Assembly (NCBI GenBank): GCA_964414585.1
Contig: CAYPXR010000044.1
Span: forward strand, 1 to 33,582
DNA from: DATEMU01 sp964414585
GTDB taxonomy: Bacteria > Planctomycetota > Phycisphaerae > UBA1845 > UTPLA1
DNA length: 33,582 nt
Reading direction: 5' to 3'
A program made the position numbers and the translations under genes. Below the pieces are notes generated by a model. The model did no database searches. It worked only from the letters and a program-made list of their open reading frames with translations, and was not told the DNA's origin. This document shows, piece after piece, positions 8,225 through 17,900 of this stretch (within the stretch, counting starts at the first letter, position 1; each line of letters opens with the position of its first letter).

Positions 8225-8962
8225 ATGATTTATGCGGCGGCATCCTTCTGGTTGCTGGTCTTCGTCCTGATGGCCTGGGGCGTCGAGCACCTCTGGCGAA
8301 GCCAGGCCAAGACCAAGACCATTAACACCCTCCTCTTTCCCGGCACGCTTGTCGCGCAACTGGGCCGGATCGTCGGGCTGCTGATCACCGGCGCGAAGGT
8401 CACGCCCGGCGCCAAGGGCGATGACGGCGATCGATCGCCGCCCGATTGGCAAACCTCGCTGCCGGTGATCGGTCCCGTCCTCGTGGCCTTGTTCCCCATG
8501 ACCGCGATCGGGTTGATGCTTTATCTCGTCATCATGCACCTCGGTCCGGCGATCGTTTCAAAACTGCCGGCCGACCAGATTCCGCCGGCCCTGCCGATGA
8601 CGCTGACGGCCTGTTGGGAGCAGCTTCGCCGGCTGATTACGCTTTCGGAGGCGACGCTCAACGCGGTCCGCGCCGCCGACGGCGCGAGCTGGCAACTCAT
8701 TCTTTTTGTATACCTGATGATCTGCCTGACGATCCGAATGGCCCCGTTTCCAGGGAATGTCCGCGGCCATATCGGCGCGGTGGTGATTCTGGGGATTGTC
8801 GCCGCCCTGGCCGGAACGGTCTGGTCGACCATGCCCCAGTTCATTCTGAACATCTGGCCTCTCCTCGCGTTGTCCATCGGTTGGCTTCTGCTCATCCTGC
8901 TCGTCAGCCTGCTGGCGTGCGGCGTGATTCAGTCGACGCGGATGATTCTGCACTCCGAATGA
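8225..8962 (+). CDS. Polytopic membrane protein of unknown function
   Basis: The 245-residue protein has about five hydrophobic segments: residues 1-18, about 78-98, 155-175, 185-203 and 210-235. Between the first two lies a hydrophilic loop with DGDRSPPDW. A distinctive IRMAPFPGNVRGHIGAV sequence precedes the fourth segment. I do not recognise the family. The ATG at 8225 starts at the first membrane segment; the same frame is open further upstream but runs through repeat DNA. The Shine-Dalgarno is weak, so the start is uncertain, and ATG at 8120 is an alternative. It lies 46 bases upstream of the HldE-like gene on the same strand and may be cotranscribed. Confidence 0.65.
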   Translation: MIYAAASFWLLVFVLMAWGVEHLWRSQAKTKTINTLLFPGTLVAQLGRIVGLLITGAKVTPGAKGDDGDRSPPDWQTSLPVIGPVLVALFPMTAIGLMLYLVIMHLGPAIVSKLPADQIPPALPMTLTACWEQLRRLITLSEATLNAVRAADGASWQLILFVYLMICLTIRMAPFPGNVRGHIGAVVILGIVAALAGTVWSTMPQFILNIWPLLALSIGWLLLILLVSLLACGVIQSTRMILHSE

Positions 8963-9008
8963 TCCCATTGGCGATCTGCATCGCCTCTTGAACCGTTCAC
9001 GGTGAAAA

Positions 9009-10676
9009 ATGCACAGACAAGAATCGTTGCACGGCGTACCGGCGCCTTCTGATTTCAAGCGGAAGATCGTCCCCCTCGATCGTCTTGAGCAAGTGCTCGC
9101 CGAGGCCCGACGCCCGCCGCAACTTGGCGCCGCTCCGCGGACGCTCGTTCAATGCCACGGCTGCTTCGACATCGTTCACCCCGGCCACCTACGATATCTC
9201 CAATACGCCCGATCGCAGGGCGACTGCCTGCTGGTTTCGCTGACCGGCGACGCCGCGATCGATAAAGGCGATTTGCGGCCGTACATCCCTCAGGAACTTC
9301 GTGCGGAGAATCTCGCGGCGCTCGAATTCGTCGATTTTGTCGTGATCGATCCCAACCCCACGGCGGCCTCGCTCCTGTCGATCACGCGCCCCGATGTGTA
9401 CGTCAAAGGTCACGAATACGCGACGAGCAAGGATCCGCGATTTCTCGCGGAGCGGCAGATTGTCGAATCTCACGGCGGCCGTGTCCTGTTTTCCAGCGGA
9501 CAGGTCGTTTTCAGTTCTTCGCGTTTGGGCGAAGCGATGCCCAACGCCGAGGAAATGGCCGCACAACGGCTCGGCGTCGTCTGTCGGCGTCACCAGATCG
9601 ATCGCGATCGCATGACGGATTTCCTCGATGACATTCGCGGGCGGCGCGTGATCGTCCTGGGCGACGCGATCGTCGAGCGATACGTGCTTTGCGATACGGG
9701 GAGCATCGCCGGTGAAGCCCCGATGATGTCACTCAACGAGCTGGATCGAAAGGATTACCTCGGCGGGGCGGCCTTTCTCGCCGCGCAGGTCGCGGCCCTC
9801 GGCGCCAGACCGGTCTTCGTGACCGCGCTCGGACAGGATGCCTTGTCCGATTGGGTGCGTCGGCGTTTGATCGAATCGGGCGTCGAAGTTCACGCCGTCG
9901 CCAATCGTCCCGATTTACCGACGAGAACTCGCTTTCTCGTTGACGAACAGAAAGTGCTCAAAGTCGATGGCGGCGCGCCCTGTCCGCTGGACTCCCATGG
10001 GCAGCGTGAAGCGGCGGAGCTCCTGGCGAGCCTCGCCGAAGGCGTGGACGCGGCGTTCCTTCACGACGCCGGCTTTGGGGCGATCACGCCCGGTCTCTTA
10101 CAGCAACTCGGCGGAACCTTTCGCCATCGCGTGCCCATGCTGGCCGGCATGGCGTCCGAACCGCAAGGCGATCTGGTCGCCCTTCGCTATTTCGATCTCA
10201 TCTGCACCTCGGAGCGCCGGCTGCGCATCGCGATCAACGATTTCGGCACGGGCCTGTCGTCGCTCGTATATCGAACTCTGCAAACGACGCAGACGACCCA
10301 GATGCTCGTCACCGTCGGCAAGCGCGGCCTGGTCACCTTCGACCGGCCCTCGCACGATCCGCACGTGGCCGGTTGGGGCGAGCGACTCCAGAGCGAATTC
10401 CTTCCCTCACTCTCCGCCCGGATCGTCGATCGGCTGGGCTGTGCTGAAAGCCTGCTGGCTTTGTGCGGATTGACGATGGCCTGCGGCGCGAGTTTGATGC
10501 AATCGGCCTATCTCGGCAGTCTTGCCGCGTCGCTGCAAATTGCGCGGCTCGGGCCCTGCGCCGTCACGATCGACGAAATCCGCCGGCCACTGGACTTGCG
10601 GCCGGAGTTGGAGTCGGATGAATCGGAGGCGGACGCCGCGCCGCCGCCCCGCGCCCTTTTGGATCATGTGGGATGA
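9009..10676 (+). CDS. HldE-like fusion: nucleotidyltransferase plus PfkB-type sugar kinase domain
   Basis: The 555-residue protein has an N-terminal cytidylyltransferase-like domain (about 45-180) with the HxGH motif in CFDIVHPGHLRYL (His57, His60), and a PfkB-type domain (about 210-525) with LGGAAFLAAQVAALGA. This matches the two activities of HldE (heptose-1-phosphate adenylyltransferase and heptose-7-phosphate kinase) but in the opposite order to E. coli HldE. The usual GAGD motif of PfkB kinases, which contains the catalytic Asp, reads GCAE at 477-480. Kinase activity may therefore be weak or lost. It overlaps the glycosyltransferase gene by four bases and precedes the flagellin genes. 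It probably makes a nucleotide-activated sugar for flagellin or surface glycan; the substrate is unproven. Confidence 0.8.
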   Translation: MHRQESLHGVPAPSDFKRKIVPLDRLEQVLAEARRPPQLGAAPRTLVQCHGCFDIVHPGHLRYLQYARSQGDCLLVSLTGDAAIDKGDLRPYIPQELRAENLAALEFVDFVVIDPNPTAASLLSITRPDVYVKGHEYATSKDPRFLAERQIVESHGGRVLFSSGQVVFSSSRLGEAMPNAEEMAAQRLGVVCRRHQIDRDRMTDFLDDIRGRRVIVLGDAIVERYVLCDTGSIAGEAPMMSLNELDRKDYLGGAAFLAAQVAALGARPVFVTALGQDALSDWVRRRLIESGVEVHAVANRPDLPTRTRFLVDEQKVLKVDGGAPCPLDSHGQREAAELLASLAEGVDAAFLHDAGFGAITPGLLQQLGGTFRHRVPMLAGMASEPQGDLVALRYFDLICTSERRLRIAINDFGTGLSSLVYRTLQTTQTTQMLVTVGKRGLVTFDRPSHDPHVAGWGERLQSEFLPSLSARIVDRLGCAESLLALCGLTMACGASLMQSAYLGSLAASLQIARLGPCAVTIDEIRRPLDLRPELESDESEADAAPPPRALLDHVG

Positions 10677-11932
10677 ATTACCCCGCTCGCGATTGCAGCC
10701 TCATTATCCCGACGCATCACCGCAGGGCCGTTCTGGAGGCAACGCTCGCGCGAATCGCGGGACTGCCCGAACGGGATTTTGAAGTTATTGTCGTCGACAA
10801 CGGATCGACCGACGATACGCTGGGGTTGGTGTCGCGTTTTCCCGGCGTGCGATGGATTGCCCTGGGAACCAATTTCGGCTGTGCCGCGCGCAACGTCGCC
10901 GCCGCTGCCGCCTCGGGGCGCATCCTCTTCATGTTGGACGACGATAGTTGGCCGGAACCGGGCGCCATTGGCCGCGCGGTAACGCTGCTCGATCGGCGAC
11001 CCGATCTCGGGGCCGTCGCCTGTCGCGTCCTTCTGGCGAATTCGCCCGGCCGCCATGACGCCGGAGGGGTGCCCGGCATCTTCTTCAACTGCGGCGGCGC
11101 CGTACGTCGCGATGCGTTCCTGGCCGTCGGCGGCTTTCCCATCGACTTTGACTACTACGTCGAGGAATACGATCTCGCCTGCCGGCTCTGGCGGCTCGGC
11201 TATCGGATCGAACCCTTCGGCGACATCGTTGTCCATCACGCCCGTTGCGCCGCCAATCGCGACAACAATCGGATGTTGCGCTTTCTCGTGCGAAACAATC
11301 TGCGGCTCTGGCATCGTTACGCGCCGCCGCATCGTCGGTCCGACTTGATCGAATCCACGCTCGAACGGTATCGCCGCGTCGCCATCCAGGAAGATGCGAT
11401 GGAAGGCTTTCGCGCCGGTCTCGAAGAAGGCCGGCGGCGCATCGCGGAACAGAAAAATCTTCCTCATCCACTTTCCGACGCAGATTATGCCGGCCTCTTC
11501 GGTCTCGATGTTGCCTGGGCCACGATACGGGCGTGGGCCGATAACCACCGCGCAAAAAAAGTCGCCGTCTGGGGTCGTGGAAAAGGTTGCGAGCAATTGC
11601 TCGAACTCCTGACGGCGAATAACATCTGCGTGGATGCCGTCTACGATCGTACCGTCGAGTGCGGCCGCTTCCGCGGATTTGACCTCCGCGAGGAGACGGC
11701 GTTTCGTTCCAGTGACATCGATGGAATCATCGTCGGCGCGCTTTCACCAGGCGTCGCTGAAGATCTCCGCAACGAGTTGCAAACCCGCTTCGCGACGACT
11801 CCAATCCTTTCGGCCGCTCCCTGGCACGATTCGCAGTGCAACGGTGAAGCGCAACAAGACCTCCACACCCGGCGGACGCCGGCTTCGAGCGCAAGGCCCG
11901 CAGAGGATCTCCGCGTTGCGGCGATCCCCTGA
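10673..11932 (+). CDS. Family 2 glycosyltransferase with C-terminal Rossmann-like domain
   Basis: The 419-residue protein has a GT-A fold start (CSLIIPTHHRR), a VDNGSTDDT nucleotide-binding loop at 41-49, a metal-binding DDD at 89-91 and EEYDLACRLW around 164-173. The C-terminal third contains KKVAVWGRGKGCEQLLELL, which looks like a nucleotide-binding Rossmann strand-loop-helix. This suggests a second domain beyond the minimal transferase. No membrane segment is obvious, so it is cytoplasmic. The start overlaps the HldE-like stop (ATGA), so the two genes are translationally coupled. The activated sugar made by the neighbour could be the donor, and the flagellins just downstream the acceptors; that is inference from context. 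Confidence 0.85.
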   Translation: MNYPARDCSLIIPTHHRRAVLEATLARIAGLPERDFEVIVVDNGSTDDTLGLVSRFPGVRWIALGTNFGCAARNVAAAAASGRILFMLDDDSWPEPGAIGRAVTLLDRRPDLGAVACRVLLANSPGRHDAGGVPGIFFNCGGAVRRDAFLAVGGFPIDFDYYVEEYDLACRLWRLGYRIEPFGDIVVHHARCAANRDNNRMLRFLVRNNLRLWHRYAPPHRRSDLIESTLERYRRVAIQEDAMEGFRAGLEEGRRRIAEQKNLPHPLSDADYAGLFGLDVAWATIRAWADNHRAKKVAVWGRGKGCEQLLELLTANNICVDAVYDRTVECGRFRGFDLREETAFRSSDIDGIIVGALSPGVAEDLRNELQTRFATTPILSAAPWHDSQCNGEAQQDLHTRRTPASSARPAEDLRVAAIP

Positions 11933-12013
11933 TCCGACCGTCTTTTTTCTCAATGACGCATTCGGTTTGGACGATTCATCGCCCGGGATTGCGCCGGTTC
12001 AACCGGCGCTGGC

Positions 12014-12028
12014 AAGGAGGCCGTCCTT
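12014..12028 (+). promoter_or_regulatory. Shine-Dalgarno in a small hairpin before a non-ATG start
   Basis: AAGGAGG (12014-12020) is a near-perfect ribosome binding site. Its first five bases pair with TCCTT at 12024-12028, leaving a five-base loop. The base after the stem is an in-frame CTG, eight bases from the Shine-Dalgarno. No ATG or GTG is suitably placed in the open frame. This supports CTG initiation and possible masking of the ribosome site. Confidence 0.45.
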
Positions 12029-12766
12029 CTGAACCGTTCAACGTCCACGATATCGCCCCTTTTGGCCGCTCAGGTGCGTCGTGCACCCCGGGCCTCGGCG
12101 CCGTCTGAGCCTCGGGGACACCTTCGATTGAGGACCGAGAATGACGCCGCTGAATCGCGCGCACGGGCGACGCCGCCCGAACAAATCGAGTCCGCCGCCG
12201 CCGCGCTTTCCGGCATCCACGATCTTTTGAATGAATTGCTGGAAACCCTCTCCGCCCATCTGCCGCCCCAACGCGTTTCGCCGAGCCGGCTGGCTTCGCT
12301 CCAACGCCGCCTCGATCAGGTCATCGCCGCCATTGAAGACATGGTGAAGACGACCTGCGTCGACGGACGGTCGATTCTCGGCGGCCGATGGAAAGTGGTC
12401 CTGACGCCGAACGACGGCACTACGTCGTTTCTGGTCTCTTCGGCTGGCGCGGCTGCGCTGGGCGACGGCGCGAAAAAGCTCTCCCACGCCCAATCCGGCG
12501 GCCCGTTCGATCTTTTTCATGCTCCACTGGAAGAGATCTGTGAGATCGTCGCCAAGGCCGCCGCCCAGATCGCGTTGCAGCGGCAACAACTGACCACCTT
12601 TGTTCGGTGTCCCGTCGTTGTTTCGGACGCCGCGATTCAGGTCGCCGCCGAGAACCGGGCGGCCGCCGAACAAGCCACTTCCGATTTCGATCTGGTCCAG
12701 GCGACCAGCCAAATTACGCGCGGCTATCTTCTGGCTGCGGCTCAGACTTCCCGCTTTGACCGATAA
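12029..12766 (+). CDS. Divergent flagellin-like protein
   Basis: About 245 residues from a proposed CTG start, or 234 from TTG at 12062. The middle holds a flagellin-type segment, VKTTCVDGRSILGGRWKV. The C-terminus, ENRAAAEQATSDFDLVQ followed by ATSQITRGYLLAAAQTS, parallels the conserved flagellin end (ENVTASESAIRDTDYATEVAKL in two pieces in the neighbouring fliC). The usual N-terminal flagellin signature is missing, and the protein is half the length of FliC. It may be a minor filament component, an export-competent decoy or junction protein, or a decaying paralogue. It lies between the glycosyltransferase and fliC on the same strand. Start choice is the main uncertainty. Confidence 0.6.
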   Translation: MNRSTSTISPLLAAQVRRAPRASAPSEPRGHLRLRTENDAAESRARATPPEQIESAAAALSGIHDLLNELLETLSAHLPPQRVSPSRLASLQRRLDQVIAAIEDMVKTTCVDGRSILGGRWKVVLTPNDGTTSFLVSSAGAAALGDGAKKLSHAQSGGPFDLFHAPLEEICEIVAKAAAQIALQRQQLTTFVRCPVVVSDAAIQVAAENRAAAEQATSDFDLVQATSQITRGYLLAAAQTSRFDR

Positions 12767-13063
12767 GAACGGCTCGGGGAAAGCCCCAGGGCCCCAATGT
12801 CGCCTGGCGCGGATTCCGCACGGATCACCAAAGATTTTTGCACCCGTTAGTGAAAGTCGGACGCATGGCGGCCCGATAGCCTCGTCGGTTGACCGTAGGC
12901 TCTAACGTCCTCGATGTCAGAGGCGTCGAGAGCCGAACAAACTCGGTCAAGAAAGTCCCAGCGGCCCCGACCAAAGGGAAAACGCCAGAACAGGGACGCA
13001 CAAGGTTGTGCGTTTCGCCAAGCGGACGAAGAACGCCGCGGCCTGGCCTTCAGGGAGGAATCC
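12767..13063 (+). promoter_or_regulatory. fliC upstream region with candidate sigma-28 promoter
   Basis: The best sigma-28-like site is GAAAGTCG (12852-12859), 12 bases, then CCCGATAG (12872-12879). The enterobacterial consensus is TAAAGTTT, 11 bases, GCCGATAA, so the -35 matches 5 of 8 and the -10 6 of 8. Transcription from it would give a leader of about 180 bases before the fliC ATG. The leader contains several GGA triplets, including one in the GGGAGGA ribosome site. No other gene was seen in this gap. Confidence 0.4.
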
Positions 13064-14542
13064 ATGAGTCGCATTAATTCGAACATCTCGGCGCTTTCCG
13101 CCACCAACTACCTGACCAGGAATCAGGCCGACTTGGCCACCAGCCTGGAACGGTTGAGTTCCGGACTGCGGATCAACCGCGGCGCTGACGATCCCGCCGG
13201 ATTGATTGCGTCGGAGTCGTTGCGGTCGGAGATCCGCGGGATCAACGCCGCCATCGATAACTCCAGCCGCGCGATCAACGTCATCTCGACGGCGGATGCG
13301 GCGCTGGGCGAAGTCTCGAAGCTCCTGTTGGATGTGAAAGGGCTGGTCAACGCCTCCACCAACAGCGGCGCCCTCTCCGACGAGGAAGTCGAGGCCAACC
13401 AGTTGCAGATCGATTCGCTCCTGGAAAGCATCAACCGCGTCGCCAATTCGACGCAGTTCAATACGAAGAAGCTTCTCAACGGGCAATTGGGCTACACCGT
13501 CAGCGCCCAGAACACGACAAGCATTCCGAGATTGCAGATCTTCGGAGCCCGCGTCCCGTCCGGCAGCGCCCTGCCCGTCACGTTGCAAGTCACGCAATCC
13601 GCCCAGACGGCCGTGTTGAACATCACCGCGGGCGGCGGCAACGGCTTGTCCGCTTCCGGCTTCTCCAGCAGTTTGTCCAGCGCCAACAACGTCACGATAG
13701 AGGTTCGCGGCCGCCTGGGCACCGAGACGTTTACGTTCACCGGCGGCACGACGGTCAGTTCCATCGCGTCCACGATTTCCAGTTTCAAGAACCTCACCGG
13801 CGTTTCCGCGTCGCTGACCAACGCCGTCGGCGGCAGCGCCACCGGCATCAGCTTTAGCAGTACCGGATATGGCAGCAGTGAATTCGTTTCCGTCCGCGAT
13901 TTGACAGGGACGTTTAACGTTACGCCGGGCGATCAGGGCGACACCGAAGACCGAGGCCGGGATGCCTCCGTCCTCGTCAACGGCCAGGCCGCTTCGGTCT
14001 CCGGCCTCACCGCTCGCGTCCGCAACAGCGGACTGGACCTGGTTGCCGATTTGAGCACCACTTTTGGAACCACGATCGGTTCCACGACCTTTGGCATCAC
14101 CGGCGGCGGCGCCAACTTCCAGATCGGCTCCTCCGTCAGCACCGATGGGCTGGTCAGCATCGGGATTCCGTCGCTCCAGAGCTCGAATCTTGGAAGCTCC
14201 GTGGATGGTTTCCTCAACCAGATTGCATCGGGCGGAGATTATTCCATCACCGATCCGGACAATCACGCGCGGGCCGCGGCCATCGTCGCCGCCGCGATCA
14301 CCCAGGTCTCCGTCCTGAGCGGTCGATTGGGCGGCTTCCAGGCCAACCAGATCGAGACCAACATCAACAGCCAGCGCGTCGCGCTCGAGAACGTGACGGC
14401 GTCCGAATCGGCCATTCGCGATACGGATTATGCCACCGAAGTCGCCAAGCTGACGCGGGGACAAATCCTCGTGCAGGCGACGACGCAGATTCTCGGCGTG
14501 GCGAATCAGATTCCACAGAGCGTGCTCAGCCTCCTGCGGTAA
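13064..14542 (+). CDS. fliC: Flagellin
   Basis: The 492-residue protein has the complete conserved flagellin ends. The N-terminal D0/D1 region contains SRINSNISALSA, LERLSSGLRINRGADDPAGL and SRAINVISTADAALGE. The C-terminal region has ENVTASESAIRDTDYA and VAKLTRGQILVQATTQILG. The central 300 residues are Ser/Thr/Gly-rich and variable, forming the exposed part of the filament and the likely site of glycosylation. The ATG at 13064 has GGGAGGA (13053-13059) four bases upstream. A longer in-frame extension exists but is unlike flagellin. It is exported unfolded by the flagellar type III system and assembles under the FliD cap encoded next. Confidence 0.95.
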   Translation: MSRINSNISALSATNYLTRNQADLATSLERLSSGLRINRGADDPAGLIASESLRSEIRGINAAIDNSSRAINVISTADAALGEVSKLLLDVKGLVNASTNSGALSDEEVEANQLQIDSLLESINRVANSTQFNTKKLLNGQLGYTVSAQNTTSIPRLQIFGARVPSGSALPVTLQVTQSAQTAVLNITAGGGNGLSASGFSSSLSSANNVTIEVRGRLGTETFTFTGGTTVSSIASTISSFKNLTGVSASLTNAVGGSATGISFSSTGYGSSEFVSVRDLTGTFNVTPGDQGDTEDRGRDASVLVNGQAASVSGLTARVRNSGLDLVADLSTTFGTTIGSTTFGITGGGANFQIGSSVSTDGLVSIGIPSLQSSNLGSSVDGFLNQIASGGDYSITDPDNHARAAAIVAAAITQVSVLSGRLGGFQANQIETNINSQRVALENVTASESAIRDTDYATEVAKLTRGQILVQATTQILGVANQIPQSVLSLLR

Positions 14543-14693
14543 GCGGCGACTTCGAACCCCGCGCAATTCTTACCGATCGCGCGGCAACTTCGGACCTCCA
14601 AGTCGATTCGGGAATCTACCGATAAGACTTACGTCCGCACGCCGAAGACCCGCTCGGAGCGGACAGCGGGATCGCCGCCAGCGGAGCCTTCGA

Positions 14694-14885
14694 ATGCCTC
14701 ATCGAGTCATCGCTCGTGACGTGTGCCGGAAGCACGGCTATCTCCTGACTTGCTACGTCAACGGGAAGAAACGCTTTCGCGCACTGTCCGGCGTGAAGCC
14801 CCCGACGGACTTCAAGATCGATCATTCCCATTCGCCCCGCGCCACCGACGGTCAAAACGATCGCGCCGACGCCGTGGGCCTGTAA
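14694..14885 (+). CDS. Possible small protein between fliC and fliD
   Basis: A 63-codon open frame starts at ATG 14694 with CGGAG (14682-14686) seven bases upstream and ends 42 bases before fliD. The product is basic at the start (MPHRVIARDVCRKHGYLL) and polar at the end, with two cysteines. It matches no flagellar small protein I know (not FlaG, FliS or CsrA by motif). It occupies half of the 385-base fliC-fliD gap; the remainder has no clear feature apart from an isolated ACCGATAA at 14618. Spacing of the ribosome site is the only positive evidence. Confidence 0.35.
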   Translation: MPHRVIARDVCRKHGYLLTCYVNGKKRFRALSGVKPPTDFKIDHSHSPRATDGQNDRADAVGL

Positions 14886-14927
14886 TCCCCTTCGTCCGCG
14901 CCGCACCCCAGCATCGAGGCAAGACGA

Positions 14928-17900
14928 ATGTCCAGCATCTCCATCGGTACCGGGCTTGTTTCCGGACTTCCCATTAACGATCTTGTCGATTCGCTGATCT
15001 CCATTCAGCAGCGCCCGATCACGCAACTTCAGACCCGGCTTCAAGGCATCACCGGCCGCCGGACCGCGCTGATTCAGCTCTCCGCGCAGCTCCTGTCCGT
15101 CCAGAACTCCGCGACGCGCCTGAAGAGCACCGATTTTTTCCGACGGACCCAGGCGGCCAGTTCCAATTCATCCGCTCTGATCGCCTCCGCCGGCGCGAAC
15201 ACGACGCCCGGACAATACACCTTCACGGTGAGAAGCCTGGCCTCCTCGCAACAGTTGCTCTCCTCCGGTTTCGCAACCACGAACACCTCGCCGGTCGGCG
15301 CCGGCGTTCTGACTTTCGAAGGCGCCCAAGGGCTCCTGAACCGGTCCACGCCGCTGGCCCTGCTCAACGGCGAGGAAGGCGTCCAGCGCGGAAAAATTCG
15401 CGTCACCGATCGCTCCGGAACCTCCGCCGTGATCGATCTGACGACCGCCTCGACCATCGACGATGTGGTCAACCTGATCAACGGACAGGATGGGGTGCAG
15501 GTCTCCGCGAAAATCGTTGGCGATCACCTGGTCCTTTCGGACGAGACCGGCCTCTCCTCCGGGTCGTTGACGATTGCGGAAGTCGGCGGTGGCCATGCCG
15601 CCTCCGATCTCGGCATACTGGGGGCCAGTGCGACCGGGACCCTGACGGGGACGGACCTGATCTCCCTGACCAGCGGCACGCGGTTGTCGCAGCTCAACGA
15701 CGGAAACGGCGTCCGCCGCCTTCACGGCCAGCCGGATTTTTCCGCGACGCTGGCCGACGGAACCAGTCTGAGCTTCGATCTGTCGGATCGCCTCTCGCTG
15801 GATACGCCGCTCTCCACGCTGAATCGAGGCGGCGGCGTGTTCGCCGGCTCCATTCATGTGACCAACCGCGCGGGACAACAGGCCGACGTCGATCTTTCCG
15901 GCGCCCAGACTCTCGGCGACGTCAAGACCGCCATCGAATCGGCCGTGTCCGGGATCAGCGTGAACATCAGCGGCTCGCAGCTCAGTCTCGTCGATTCGTC
16001 CGCAACGACGGGTTCCACCAAGATCGAGGAGGTCGGGACGGGACAAACCGCCGCGAACCTCGGCCTTCTTGCCTCGTCGACCAGCGGATCCATCACCGGT
16101 AAGGACATCTATTTCGTCGATACCCTCGGAGATCTGGTCCGCGTCATCAATTCTCGTTCCGGCAACAACGGAAAACTGACGGCCGCGCTGTCGTCCGGCG
16201 GATTTGGCATCGAACTGACCGACCACACCTCCGGCGCGAATTCGTTTCAACTGACTGCACTTGGCGGCTCCAAGGCGCTTGACGATCTGGGACTCACCGG
16301 CGTTCCCGTCGGCCCAACGATTCAATCTCGTCGCCTGATTGCGGGCTTGAACACGACGCTGCTCCGCTCGCTCAACGGCGGCGCCGGCGTCCAACTTGGC
16401 CAGGTGCAGCTCACGGATCGTTCCGGCGCGACGTCCGTGGTGGACCTCGCCGGTGCGCAGACGCTCAAGGACGTTCTCGATGCGATCAACGCCGCCCCCA
16501 CGGCGATCCAGGCGTCGATCTCCACCAGCGGGCTCGGCATCAACCTGACCGACAGCAGCGGTGGAAGCGGCAATCTGATCGTCGCCGACGTGACCGGCAC
16601 GACGGCCGCCGATCTCCACATTGCCGTCAACAGCGCCGCCTCGAAAGCCGCCTCCGGCAATCTTCAGAAACAATATCTCTCCGCCGCGACCCTGCTCGGC
16701 GATTTGAACGATGGCCGGGGCATTGTCCGCGGCTCCTTTCGCATCACCAACAGTCAGGGCGCCAGCGCCGTGGTTGACTTGTCCCAGGGAAATGAAAAAA
16801 CCCTGCAAGACGTGATTGACGAGATCAACTCGCGCGGCATCAGCATCACCGCCCGCATCAACGACAACGGCGACGGCCTGTTGATCCAGGACGCCGCCGG
16901 CGGACCGGGCAAGTTGACGATCGCCGAAAGCGGCGGATCCACCGCACAGTCACTTGGCATCCTCGGCAGCGCGGCCGACGGTCAAAACTATGTTGACGGT
17001 TCCCGGGAAACCCGGATCACCGTGTCGGCGGGCGACACGCTCGACAGTCTTCTCGCGAAGATCAAATCGAGCCGCGCCTCGGTCAGCGCCACCATCATCA
17101 ACGACCGTTCCGGCAGTCGCCCCTATCGGCTGAGCCTGACGGCTTCGCAGTCCGGCCGCGTCGGAGCCGTCGCCATCGACACGGGCTCGACCGACCTGAC
17201 CTTCGACACGCTCGTCGAGGCCCGCGACGCCGCCGTCATTTTCGGTCCATCGGATGCCGCGACGCCGCTGGTCATCACCAGCTCGACCAACACCATCACC
17301 GATGCGGTGAACGGCCTTCGCCTCGATCTCGTCGGCACGAGCGCGACGCCCGTCACGATCTCCGTGACCCAGGACGTGGACAGCCTTCTGAACGATTTCT
17401 CGGCATTGGTCAACTCCATCAACTCGGTCATCAAGTCGATCGACGACGCGAGCAAGTTCGATCCCGAGACGTCGACCCGCGGCATTCTCTTCGGCGATTC
17501 CACTGCGCGCAGGATACGCGACCGCCTGATCGGAATCGCCAACAAGTCCGCCGCCGGTCTCAATCCGACGCTGAGCCGGCTGAGCCAGATTGGTGTGAAT
17601 CTGACCGGCGGGTCTTCGTTCAATTTGGATGAGGAAAAGTTTCGGGAGGCATTCGCGCGCGATCCCGCCGGCGTTGAGGCCCTCTTCACAACCACCGAGA
17701 CCGGCTTTGGGCCCGTTATTGAGCAGACGCTGAAGCAACTGACGGACACCGACACCGGCGCGATCCCGTTGCAGGACCAATCGTTGAAGTCTTCCCAGGA
17801 CCTTCTGAACAACCGCATCACTCAGATGCAAAGTTTGGTTGAAAAACACCGGCAGCGATTGCTGGCCCAATTCAGCGCGACCGAATCGATCATTGCCAAG

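Noticed and set aside
12759..12766. ACCGATAA resembling a sigma-28 -10 box
   Set aside because: It overlaps the stop codon of the flagellin-like gene and has no TAAA-type -35 at the right distance.
12947..14566. Long open frame antisense to fliC
   Set aside because: It is a shadow of the high-GC flagellin gene; the product is Gly/Arg/Ala-rich without motifs, while the plus strand has unmistakable flagellin ends.
14618..14625. Second ACCGATAA upstream of fliD
   Set aside because: The expected -35 region reads CAAGTCGA, a poor match; kept only as a remark.
15168..16808. 546-codon open frame antisense to fliD
   Set aside because: It arises from codon bias of the repetitive fliD gene on the other strand; no domain pattern or start site.
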